The position numbers and the translations under genes were made by a program. Positions 35,084 through 43,762 of a stretch of DNA of 64,000 nt are shown here, piece by piece. The stretch comes from JBBATK01 sp039810585 (GTDB lineage Bacteria > Bacteroidota > Ignavibacteria > Kapaibacteriales > NICIL-2). The stretch is from the NCBI GenBank assembly GCA_039810585.1, contig JBDHXF010000013.1:1-64000 (forward strand). Direction: 5' to 3'. Within the stretch, counting starts at the first letter, position 1; each line of letters begins with the position of its first letter. The notes below the pieces were generated by a model. That model searched no databases. It saw only the letters and a program-made list of their open reading frames with translations, and was not told the DNA's origin.

Positions 35084-37354
35084 ATGACAACATTGTCAGA
35101 AATCCGTTTACAGATCGACGAGTCCCAAAAGTACTGGCGTGCCGGTCGCTTTGATGAGGCTGAGCGACTCGTCGTGCAATCTCTGCAGCACCTTGATGAG
35201 TTGGAGAAAGCTCGTGAGAAGAATAATGGCGACTCTGCTCAAGAACTTGTGAATGGTGCAGATGCTCCCGACAACGATGGGCTCTGCAGTATTCGAACGC
35301 AGTGCTTAAGTGTACAGGGTACTGCTGCGCTCCAACGAGGAGATTCCGCGACTGCATTGGATGTGTTTGAGAAGTTACTCAGTCTTGCAAAGAGTAGTGG
35401 AGATTCCAAGACAATGGCACGGGCCTTAAACGGACTGGGGGATGCGTATGGAAGCGAGGGCCAAAACGCACGCGCCTTTGAGAAGCATGAGCAAGCTCTG
35501 CACATTCAGACGGAACGGAATGATACGCTTGGTATTGCCGCAACGACGAACAGCATGGGGTCGATTCTGCAGAATTTGGGTGATTTTGCCCAAGCCCTTT
35601 CATACTACACGAAGGCGCTTCAGATCTATGAGGAATGTGCAGACAAGGGTGGCGCAGCTCGTGTGGCCGGTAACATTGGTGGTGTGCACAATCAACTTGG
35701 TGATTATGCGCTCGCACTGGAGTTTAACAGCCGCGCTCTCTCGCTGTGTGAAGAAATTGACGATATAAAGGGAATAGCCCGCGAGCTGGGAAAGATTGGT
35801 CTCATCCACGTGAGTCTCGGAGATCACGCAAAAGCCTACGAATACCACGTCAGGGCTCTGGCGATCTGCGAGGATCTCGGTGATCAGCGTGGCATTGCTC
35901 TGCATTCTAACCATGCGGGGAATGCCTGCTTGGGACTGAGCGACTATCCCAAGGCTCTGGAATGGTATGCGAAGTCGCTCGCTCTGCACGAACAGCTTGG
36001 AAACCGCAGGGGAATGGCGAGCATAAATTCGAGTATAGGAGTGGTGTACTTTGACTTTGGCGACTACGAACGGGCTATCGAGTATTACCGCCGGGCACTC
36101 GCGGTACACGAAGAGACAGGCGAAAAAAATCGTATTGCCAGCACCTTTCTCAATCTGGGCATGGCACTCTTGCAGATGGGCGATGATGTTCAAGCGCTGC
36201 ACTACGCCCAAAGAGCTCTCGAACTGAGTTGTTCTCAAGGTCACAAGAGACTTCAGGCCTACGGTCTGCTAGCTATCGGAGAAGTGAAGCTAAAAATTAC
36301 CCAGTATGCCGATGCCTGCCGTTGGTTGATGCAGAGTCTGCAGCTTCAGAGAGACGAACTCCATTCTGAAGAGTTGACAGCTGAGACTCTCTTGAATCTC
36401 GCTAGAGCTGAGCTGCGGAGTCATGACTCGGAGCAAGCCTTGGTTCATGCACTTGAAGGACTCACTATAGCCGAGCGCCTTAATCAAAGCTTAATGCGCT
36501 ACACGATCTGCGAGCTCCTTGCAGAGATCGCTGTTGCTCGCTCAGATTTTGAGAGTGCGTTTGAGCATTACAAGAAGTTTCACGAGATAAAAGAACAAGT
36601 CCAAAGTGACGTCGCCCGTAAAAAAGCCACACTCCTCGAAGCCGAACGCAAGTCTGCAGAACGAGAAAAGCAGCAGACTGCTGAGCGAGCTGCTAACGAA
36701 GCGAGAGTGGAGGCGCGGGAGCAGTTATTGAACAGAATACTCCCGCCCGGTGTCAGCAACCGATTACTCCGCGGTGAACGTGTTGCCGACTACTTTCAAA
36801 ACATTTCGATTCTCTTTGTCGACATCGTCGGCTTCACTCCCATCGCCGCTCGTATGCCGGCGAAGGCTGTGCTGGCTTTCCTGAATTATGTCTTTGGCGA
36901 GTTTGACAAGGTTATGGAAAAACACAACTGCCAAAAAATAAAAACAATCGGCGATGGCTATATGGCCGTATGCGGAGCTCCAAGCTTCAGTGAAGACCAT
37001 GCGGAACGACTGGCTCGCGCAGCGGTCGAGCTCATGCATGGCATCCAGTTGCCGGAGGAGATTCGCAAAACCCTGCCGAAGGATAGCGTCTTTCACCTGC
37101 GCATGGGCTTGCACACAGGCTCCGCCTTTGCCGGAATTGTCGGTGAAAAGGGCTTTGTCTACGACGTCTACTCCGACGCCGTCAACCTCGCTGCCCGCAT
37201 GGAATCAAGTGGCGAACCTGGAAAGATTCATTGCAGTGAGGAGTTTGCGTATCATGTGCAGAACAGGGATGAGTCCTTTGTTTTCGAAGAACGTGGGGAG
37301 ATTGAGGTGAAGGGGAAGGGAGTGATGAGGACCTACTTTTTGGAGAGAGCATGA
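35084..37354 (+). CDS. TPR-adenylyl cyclase 1 of 7 (class III)
   Basis: About 756 residues. TPR units cover roughly residues 1-520; seven strict units have a 40-residue pitch ('A...N.IG.V...LGDY..ALE...RAL...EE.GD..GI'). A basic/acidic coiled segment with 'LLNRILPPGVSNRLLRGERVADYF' links to the cyclase domain (about 574-756). Catalytic residues: metal Asp580 ('FVDIVGFT') and Asp624 ('IGDGY'), purine-selecting Lys620 and Asp694, transition-state Asn701 and Arg705. Spacing equals that of active class III cyclases, so ATP to cAMP is expected. No signal or membrane segment, hence cytosolic. It carries catalytic subtype A ('MEKHNCQK', 'GEKGFVY') with terminal TPR type II. The ATG at 35084 is preferred over the TTG at 34850. 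Its stop overlaps the next start (ATGA). Confidence 0.88.
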   Translation: MTTLSEIRLQIDESQKYWRAGRFDEAERLVVQSLQHLDELEKAREKNNGDSAQELVNGADAPDNDGLCSIRTQCLSVQGTAALQRGDSATALDVFEKLLSLAKSSGDSKTMARALNGLGDAYGSEGQNARAFEKHEQALHIQTERNDTLGIAATTNSMGSILQNLGDFAQALSYYTKALQIYEECADKGGAARVAGNIGGVHNQLGDYALALEFNSRALSLCEEIDDIKGIARELGKIGLIHVSLGDHAKAYEYHVRALAICEDLGDQRGIALHSNHAGNACLGLSDYPKALEWYAKSLALHEQLGNRRGMASINSSIGVVYFDFGDYERAIEYYRRALAVHEETGEKNRIASTFLNLGMALLQMGDDVQALHYAQRALELSCSQGHKRLQAYGLLAIGEVKLKITQYADACRWLMQSLQLQRDELHSEELTAETLLNLARAELRSHDSEQALVHALEGLTIAERLNQSLMRYTICELLAEIAVARSDFESAFEHYKKFHEIKEQVQSDVARKKATLLEAERKSAEREKQQTAERAANEARVEAREQLLNRILPPGVSNRLLRGERVADYFQNISILFVDIVGFTPIAARMPAKAVLAFLNYVFGEFDKVMEKHNCQKIKTIGDGYMAVCGAPSFSEDHAERLARAAVELMHGIQLPEEIRKTLPKDSVFHLRMGLHTGSAFAGIVGEKGFVYDVYSDAVNLAARMESSGEPGKIHCSEEFAYHVQNRDESFVFEERGEIEVKGKGVMRTYFLERA

Positions 37355-39168
37355 CAGACGAACAACTTAGAGGGGCACTCGTTGAATTCGAGTCAATGGT
37401 GAGAAGCACCGGCGCCACGGGCGAGATAATTGATGCACGAGCTCGAGAGCTGCTTAGTGAGTCTGAGTTGAGACAAGACGCACGCGCCCAATGTCGTATT
37501 CTTGGTAGTCTGGCGTTTTCGCACACGCGGCGAGGACATCTGAAGCGAGCATTGGAAGTTGCGCTCGAGGAATTGTCGGTTGCACAGGGTGCAGGTCTTG
37601 AAGACTTGATCACCGATGCCCAAGGCAGAGTGGGTTTTGCATATCTCCGGACTGTTCAAAATGCGGAGGCTATTCCCTTCCTCGAAGCAGCCATGGAGGG
37701 CGCACGTAGAGCAGGGGATATGATACAGGTTGCGCGGAACAGCGACAATCTGGGAAGCGCATACTTCGCTATGTCGAATTATGTGCAAGCATTAAAGTAC
37801 TACAGAGAATCACTTCGTCTGTCTGAAGAACAGGGTGATCAACGAGCCACTGCCGGTACGATGCACAATATTGGTATCATCTACCATGCATTGGGCGACT
37901 ACACTCATGCACTCGAGTACTACCATCGAGCGATGGCGATCAATGAAGCCGTGGGGAACACAGAGTGGCTCTTTGCCAACGTCAATAACATTGGGCTCGT
38001 GTACAAAAACAGTGGTGATTACACCTCCGCCCTCGTCTATTACCATAAGTCAAAAGATCTGAAGCGCGAAGTACCCTCAGCCAGAGGCAGCGCAGTTCTC
38101 GCCGACAACATTGGTAGTGTCTATCTCTCGCTTAAAGAATACGACCACGCATTGGAGTGCTTCTCCGAAGTACTAGCTCTCAGTGAAGAACACGAACTGC
38201 GCGACATGTACGCCAAGGCAACCGGTGCTCTTGGTTCTTTGTATGCGAACAAAGAATACAGAGGTTTTGACCCGATCAAAGCCGAAGATCTCCTCCTTAA
38301 AGCAATTACATTGACGAGCAGCCTTGGAATAAAAAAAGATCTCTACGATCTCCACAAGAGTCTCGCTGATTTCTACGCACTCAGCGATCGAAAAGCCGAA
38401 GCCTACGACCATTTCAAAGTGTATCATGAACTAGAACGTGAAGTGCATAGCGAAGAAGCACAACGTGCAGCCGAGCAGTTCGAGCAACAGAAAATGCTCA
38501 GTGCAGAACGCGCGGCCTCGGAATCAACCCGTGCTCTGCTTCACAAGGTCCTGCCTTCTTCAATTGCCGATCGTTTAGTGCGCGGTGAAAAAATCGCCGA
38601 TTACTTCCAAATAATATCTATCCTCTTTGTCGACATCGTTGGCTTTACCCCCATCGCCGCTCGAATGCCGGCAAAAGCAGTGCTGGCCTTTTTAAATTAT
38701 GTCTTTGGCGAGTTCGATCGCGTCATGAAGAAACATGGCGTGCAAAAGATCAAGACCATTGGCGATGGTTATATGGCCGTAAGCGGCGCGCCAGTAGAAT
38801 GCTCAGACCATGCTGAGCGACTTGCGCGTGCTGCACTCGAGCTCATGGCGGATATTCAACTTCCTGATGAGATTCGTAAGACGCTACCCAAGGAAAGTGT
38901 CTTTCATCTGCGTATGGGATTACACACAGGCTCCGCCTTTGCAGGCATCGTTGGCGACGAAGGCTTTGTCTACGACGTCTACTCCGACGCCGTCAACCTC
39001 GCTGCCCGCATGGAAGCGACGGGTGAACCGGGTAAGATTCACTGTAGTGAGGAGTTTGCTTACCACCTGCAGAACCGAGATGAATCTTTCGTGCTTGAAG
39101 AACGCGGGGAGATTGAGGTGAAGGGTAAGGGATTGATGAGAACCTTCTTTTTGGAGAGAGTGGCATGA
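37351..39168 (+). CDS. TPR-adenylyl cyclase 2 of 7 (shortest)
   Basis: 605 residues, the smallest of the array, with only about four strict 40-residue TPR units after a divergent N-terminal helical region ('MTDEQLRGALVEFESMVRSTG'). The terminal TPR module is type I ('LYANKEYRGFDPIKAEDLLLKA' ... 'HFKVYHELEREVHSEE'), yet the cyclase domain (about 422-605) is subtype B ('MKKHGVQK', 'GDEGFVY'), a combination unlike genes 5 and 6. All key residues are present: Asp428, Lys468, Asp472, Asp542, Asn549, Arg553. Its start overlaps the stop of gene 1 by 4 bp, so it depends on coupled translation. Confidence 0.9.
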   Translation: MTDEQLRGALVEFESMVRSTGATGEIIDARARELLSESELRQDARAQCRILGSLAFSHTRRGHLKRALEVALEELSVAQGAGLEDLITDAQGRVGFAYLRTVQNAEAIPFLEAAMEGARRAGDMIQVARNSDNLGSAYFAMSNYVQALKYYRESLRLSEEQGDQRATAGTMHNIGIIYHALGDYTHALEYYHRAMAINEAVGNTEWLFANVNNIGLVYKNSGDYTSALVYYHKSKDLKREVPSARGSAVLADNIGSVYLSLKEYDHALECFSEVLALSEEHELRDMYAKATGALGSLYANKEYRGFDPIKAEDLLLKAITLTSSLGIKKDLYDLHKSLADFYALSDRKAEAYDHFKVYHELEREVHSEEAQRAAEQFEQQKMLSAERAASESTRALLHKVLPSSIADRLVRGEKIADYFQIISILFVDIVGFTPIAARMPAKAVLAFLNYVFGEFDRVMKKHGVQKIKTIGDGYMAVSGAPVECSDHAERLARAALELMADIQLPDEIRKTLPKESVFHLRMGLHTGSAFAGIVGDEGFVYDVYSDAVNLAARMEATGEPGKIHCSEEFAYHLQNRDESFVLEERGEIEVKGKGLMRTFFLERVA

Positions 39169-41447
39169 CGAACGAAGAGCGACTCAAAGCAGCAGAGGAT
39201 GCTGAGAAGCGAGGCGACTACAGCCAAGCGGAGCTTCTTCTGCATGAGTTTGCGGAAGCCGAGGCTACACAGCTAGAGCGAGCATCTGCGATGCGCATAC
39301 GTGGTTCGGTTGCGACGCGAGGTGGCAACTATTCTCTGGCATTGGAGAATCTCGATGCGGCACTTGCCATTTCAGTTTCCGTCAATGACCGCTTAGGAGA
39401 AGCAAAGACGAGAAATGCACTAGGAACGCTGCGCAAGAATCTCGCCGACTACCCGGAGGCACTGGACAATTATAGTCGCGCTCTTAACATCCACAAAGAG
39501 CTGGGGGACAGGAGCGGCATGGCAGTGTGCGCCGGCAATATCGGTACTGTGCATTCGGCTTTATGCAACTACCCCAAAGCACTGGAATATTATATCGACG
39601 CTCTTTCGGTGCACAATGAGCTGGGCGATAGCAGTGGCGCTGCTATCGTAACCGGAAATATAGGGAGTGTGCACGCCAAAATGTCTGATTTCTCTACGGC
39701 ACTGCAGTATATGAGCAGGGCTCTCTCCATGCATGAAGAACTGGGGGATATGCCGAGGGTGGCAAGCGTGATCGCCAACATTGGAAATGTTTATTTGAGT
39801 CACGCCGACTACCCCAAGGCACTGGAGTATATGAGTCGCTCTCTTGTGTTGCGAGAAGAGTTGGGAGACAAAAGAGGCGCAGCTTTTGATATCGGAACTA
39901 TTGGCGCCGTGCATCTAAACCTCGCAGACTACTCCAAGGCCCTGGAGTATATGAGCCGCGCCCTAGCCATCTATGAAGAGCTGGGTGACAAGAGTGGCGT
40001 AGCGTATGGGTACGGAAGCATTGGCAATGTGCATGAAGCAATATCCGACCATCCCAAGGCTCTGGAATATTATAGCCGAGCACTTTCGATGTACGAAGAG
40101 CTGGGAGAGAAGAGTGGCGCTGCCACTGCGACCGGAAATATTGGAGTCGTGTATTCACATCTTTCCAACTACCCAAAGGCGCTGGAGTACATAAGCCGCG
40201 GACTTGCGATGCACCAAGAACTGGGGCAACCGTGGGGCGTGGCACTTGCAACGGGCAATATTGGTGAAGTGTATAGGTCTCAAGGCGATCTCAGCTCAGC
40301 GCTCCGATACTTTGAACAGGCGCTCAAACTGGCTCAAGGTATTGGTGAACGCCGTCTGTGCGCATCGTGGCTTAAGGGCATTGGTAGCACGTACACAGCA
40401 TTGAAAGAGTATGACAAAGCACGAGAGTATTTGCACCGTGCATTGGAACTTCGACGCACTGAACTCGGAACCAACGACGGTGTTGCAGAAATACTCATTG
40501 AATTTGGCAGGGTTGCACTCGAGGAACATAACGCAGATGAAGCCGCTGCAGTACTCGAAGAAGCCCGCACCCTGGCACACGAACTTGGAGAGAAGGCGCA
40601 GGGATACCAAGCTCACGACGGACTGGCCCGTGCCTACGAACTGATTGGAAATTTCGTCTTGGCGTACCAACACTATAAGCTCTTTCACTCACTCAAAGAA
40701 GAGGTACAGAGCGAAGAAGCGCGGAAGAAAGCAGAACATATAGAACAACAGCGTCTCGTAGCTGAGATGGAGCGTCGTCAAGTCGCAGAACGAGGAGCCG
40801 CCGAAGCAACCACAACACTTCTCCACAAAGTTCTCCCATTCCAAGTTGCCGAGCGATTGTTAAATGGTGAACGCGTCGCCGACTACTTTCCTATGATCTC
40901 CATTCTCTTCGTCGACATTGTAGGCTTCACTCCCATTGCAGCACGCATGCCGGCAAAAGCAGTATTGGCATTTCTGAATTATGTCTTTGGCGAGTTCGAT
41001 CGCGTCATGAAGAAACACGGCGTGCAAAAGATTAAGACAATGGGCGATGGTTATATGGCCGTAAGCGGCGCGCCGGTAGAATGTTCGGATCATGCGGAGC
41101 GACTCGCCAGTGCTGCGCTGGAACTCATGGCAGATATTCAACTTCCTGATGACATTCGTAAAACGCTGCCGAAGGGAAGTGTCTTTCACTTGCGTATGGG
41201 ATTACACACAGGCTCCGCCTTTGCAGGAATAGTTGGCGATGAGGGCTTTGTCTACGACGTCTACTCCGACGCCGTCAACCTGGCCGCCCGCATGGAATCC
41301 AGTGGTGAGCCGGGTAAAATTCATTGCAGCGAGGACTTTGCCTACCATTTGCAAAACAGGGATGAGTCCTTTGTGTTTCAGGAACGCGGGGAGATTGAGG
41401 TGAAAGGCAAGGGGTTGATGAGGACCTACTTTTTGGAGAGGGTGTGA
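39165..41447 (+). CDS. TPR-adenylyl cyclase 3 of 7
   Basis: 760 residues. It starts 'MTNEERLKAAEDAEKRGDY', nearly the same as genes 4 and 7. About eight strict 40-residue TPR units follow (residues about 80-400), most with 'DYPKALEYMSRAL...EELGDKSG', then a type II terminal TPR module, a coiled linker ('VAEMERRQVAERGAAEATTTLL') and a subtype B cyclase (about 578-760). Catalytic residues: Asp584, Lys624, Asp628, Asp698, Asn705, Arg709. The usual 'KTIGD' reads 'KTMGD', a mild change next to the metal Asp. Start and previous stop overlap as ATGA. Confidence 0.9.
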   Translation: MTNEERLKAAEDAEKRGDYSQAELLLHEFAEAEATQLERASAMRIRGSVATRGGNYSLALENLDAALAISVSVNDRLGEAKTRNALGTLRKNLADYPEALDNYSRALNIHKELGDRSGMAVCAGNIGTVHSALCNYPKALEYYIDALSVHNELGDSSGAAIVTGNIGSVHAKMSDFSTALQYMSRALSMHEELGDMPRVASVIANIGNVYLSHADYPKALEYMSRSLVLREELGDKRGAAFDIGTIGAVHLNLADYSKALEYMSRALAIYEELGDKSGVAYGYGSIGNVHEAISDHPKALEYYSRALSMYEELGEKSGAATATGNIGVVYSHLSNYPKALEYISRGLAMHQELGQPWGVALATGNIGEVYRSQGDLSSALRYFEQALKLAQGIGERRLCASWLKGIGSTYTALKEYDKAREYLHRALELRRTELGTNDGVAEILIEFGRVALEEHNADEAAAVLEEARTLAHELGEKAQGYQAHDGLARAYELIGNFVLAYQHYKLFHSLKEEVQSEEARKKAEHIEQQRLVAEMERRQVAERGAAEATTTLLHKVLPFQVAERLLNGERVADYFPMISILFVDIVGFTPIAARMPAKAVLAFLNYVFGEFDRVMKKHGVQKIKTMGDGYMAVSGAPVECSDHAERLASAALELMADIQLPDDIRKTLPKGSVFHLRMGLHTGSAFAGIVGDEGFVYDVYSDAVNLAARMESSGEPGKIHCSEDFAYHLQNRDESFVFQERGEIEVKGKGLMRTYFLERV

Positions 41448-43762
41448 TGACGAATGAAGAGAAACTGAAGGTAGCTGAGGAAGCGATCAAACGCGGTGAT
41501 TACGGCGACGCGGAGCGTGTGCTACAGGAGGTTATGGGTCCAAAGGTAAGCGAACAGGAGCGAGCAGCTGCGCTGCGTTTACGGGGATCTATTGACCTTC
41601 ATCGTTCTGATTATTCGGGAGCATTAACGAATCTGGAGGAGTCGCTTAGCATTTTTAGGACTCTCGGGGAGCAAAAGGCTGCGGCACGAACACTGAATAA
41701 CATCGGAAATGTGTATCAGGATCTTGCCGACTATCCTAAAGCTCTGGAGTGTTTCAATCGGGCGCTTGGCATTTTTGAAGAGTCAGCTGACAAGAGTGGG
41801 ACCGCCCTGGTTCATGGGAACATTGGCAATGTGTACACCAGACTCGCCGACTATACCAAAGCACTATACTACTATCAACTTGCCTTGAATGCGTATGAAG
41901 AGCTTGGTGATAAGCACGCAGCGACCCGAATTGTTGGGAATATGGGAGTCGTGTACCAAAATTATGGTGAATATAACAAGGCTTTAGAATATTACGAACG
42001 CTCTCTTGTGTTTGCGGAAGAAGTCCGGAATAAGAGTGGTATGGCCGACAGTATTTCGAACATCGGAGCTGTCTATGGCTATCTCGCAAACTATCCCAAA
42101 GCCTTGGAGCACTTTGAGCGTGCACTGGCCTTGCATGAAGAATTAGGTGACCCGTCGCGTATCGCAGTTGCGCTGGGAAATATTGGGACGGTCTACCAAT
42201 ATCTATCGGACTATCCGCAGGCACTGGAGTATTTGCATCGAGCACTCGAGTGTCACACTACAATTGGTGATGAGAGAAACGTTGCAGTTGTCATGGGCAA
42301 CATGGGCAACGTGTATAGCAGACTTGCAGATTACTCGCGGGCATTGGAGTATTTGAGTCGGGCTTGCTCCGGCTATGAAACGATGGGGGAACTCAGCGGA
42401 GTTGCGCACATAACAGGCGACATCGGGGGTGTGTATTACAGCTTGGCTGACTACCCGCGAGCGCGGCAGTACTTTGAACGCGCTCGTACAATGTTTGAAG
42501 ATCTGCAGGAAAAAACCGGTGTTGCGAATATGGCAGGCAACATTGGGTACACCTATAAAGAGTTGGGTGATTTTACCACAGCCCTCGGCTATTTCCGAAG
42601 CGCACTTGAGTTGTCGGAAGAAATTGGCACTCGCAGTCAAAGCGCATTTTGGCTAGCCGGCATCGGTTCGATCCACACTGTGTTGAAGCAGTATGATGAG
42701 GGACGACGCTTCTTGCAGCAATCGCTTGATCTGCGCCGACAGGTGGTGCAGACACAAGAAGGCGTTGCTAATCTGCTTCTTGAGCTTGGCATGCTTGAGC
42801 TTGCAGAGCACAACAACGCAAAGGCAGTCGAGTATCTTGAAGAGGCGTCAACCCTGGCTGTTGAACTTGGCGAGAAAGCCGGTGCATTTCGAGCGCATGA
42901 GGAACTTGCCCGCGTGTACGAAGCCGACGGCAACATTGATTTGGCGTACATGCACTACAAGTCCTTTCACCGATTGAAAGAAGAAGTCTTCAGTGAAGAG
43001 GCGCGTAAGCGCGCAGAGCAAGTAGAACAGCAACGCATGGTTGCAGACATGGAACGACGTCATGCTGAAGAACGCGTCGCCCGCGACCAACAGGCAGCTT
43101 CCGAACGAGCTGCTGCCAATGCAACCACCACACTACTACACAGAGTTTTACCCTCACAAGTGGCAGAGCGCTTGCTGAAAGGCGAGAGAGTTGCTGATTA
43201 CTTTCAAAACATCTCCATTCTCTTCGTCGACATCGTCGGCTTCACGCCGATTGCCGCCCGCATGCCAGCAAAAGCAGTACTTGCATTTCTGAACCATGTC
43301 TTTGGTGAATTCGATCGCGTCATGAAGAAACATGGCGTGCAAAAGATCAAGACCATCGGCGATGGTTATATGGCTGTAAGCGGCGCGCCGGTTGAATGTT
43401 CGGATCATGCAGAACGACTTGCACGCGCAGCACTCGAACTCATGGCAGTTATTCAGCTTCCTGATGACATTCGTAAAACACTTCCCAAGGGAAGTGTCTT
43501 TCACCTTCGTATGGGATTACACACAGGCTCCGCCTTTGCAGGAATAGTCGGCGACGAAGGCTTTGTCTACGAAGTTTACTCCGACGCCGTCAACCTCGCT
43601 GCCCGCATGGAATCCAGTGGTGAGCCGGGGAAGATTCACTGCAGTGAGGAATTTGCCTATCATGTGCAGAACAGAGATGAGTCCTTTGTGTTTGAGGAAC
43701 GCGGGGAGATTGAGGTGAAAGGTAAGGGAGTAATGCGGACATACTTTTTGGAGCAGCGATGA
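41447..43762 (+). CDS. TPR-adenylyl cyclase 4 of 7, with Asp to Glu at a purine-selecting site
   Basis: 771 residues from the ATG at 41447, which shares one base with the previous stop (TGATG); a GTG one codon earlier is also possible. About eight strict 40-residue TPR units, a type II terminal module, a longer coiled linker with 'HAEERVARDQQAASERAAANA', and a subtype B cyclase (about 589-771). Metal Asp595 and Asp639, Lys635, Asn716 and Arg720 are intact. The purine-contacting Asp of its six paralogues ('VYDVYSD') is Glu709 here ('VYEVYSD'), a codon change GAC to GAA. It may change nucleotide preference or rate; the fold and metal site appear intact. Confidence 0.9.
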   Translation: MTNEEKLKVAEEAIKRGDYGDAERVLQEVMGPKVSEQERAAALRLRGSIDLHRSDYSGALTNLEESLSIFRTLGEQKAAARTLNNIGNVYQDLADYPKALECFNRALGIFEESADKSGTALVHGNIGNVYTRLADYTKALYYYQLALNAYEELGDKHAATRIVGNMGVVYQNYGEYNKALEYYERSLVFAEEVRNKSGMADSISNIGAVYGYLANYPKALEHFERALALHEELGDPSRIAVALGNIGTVYQYLSDYPQALEYLHRALECHTTIGDERNVAVVMGNMGNVYSRLADYSRALEYLSRACSGYETMGELSGVAHITGDIGGVYYSLADYPRARQYFERARTMFEDLQEKTGVANMAGNIGYTYKELGDFTTALGYFRSALELSEEIGTRSQSAFWLAGIGSIHTVLKQYDEGRRFLQQSLDLRRQVVQTQEGVANLLLELGMLELAEHNNAKAVEYLEEASTLAVELGEKAGAFRAHEELARVYEADGNIDLAYMHYKSFHRLKEEVFSEEARKRAEQVEQQRMVADMERRHAEERVARDQQAASERAAANATTTLLHRVLPSQVAERLLKGERVADYFQNISILFVDIVGFTPIAARMPAKAVLAFLNHVFGEFDRVMKKHGVQKIKTIGDGYMAVSGAPVECSDHAERLARAALELMAVIQLPDDIRKTLPKGSVFHLRMGLHTGSAFAGIVGDEGFVYEVYSDAVNLAARMESSGEPGKIHCSEEFAYHVQNRDESFVFEERGEIEVKGKGVMRTYFLEQR

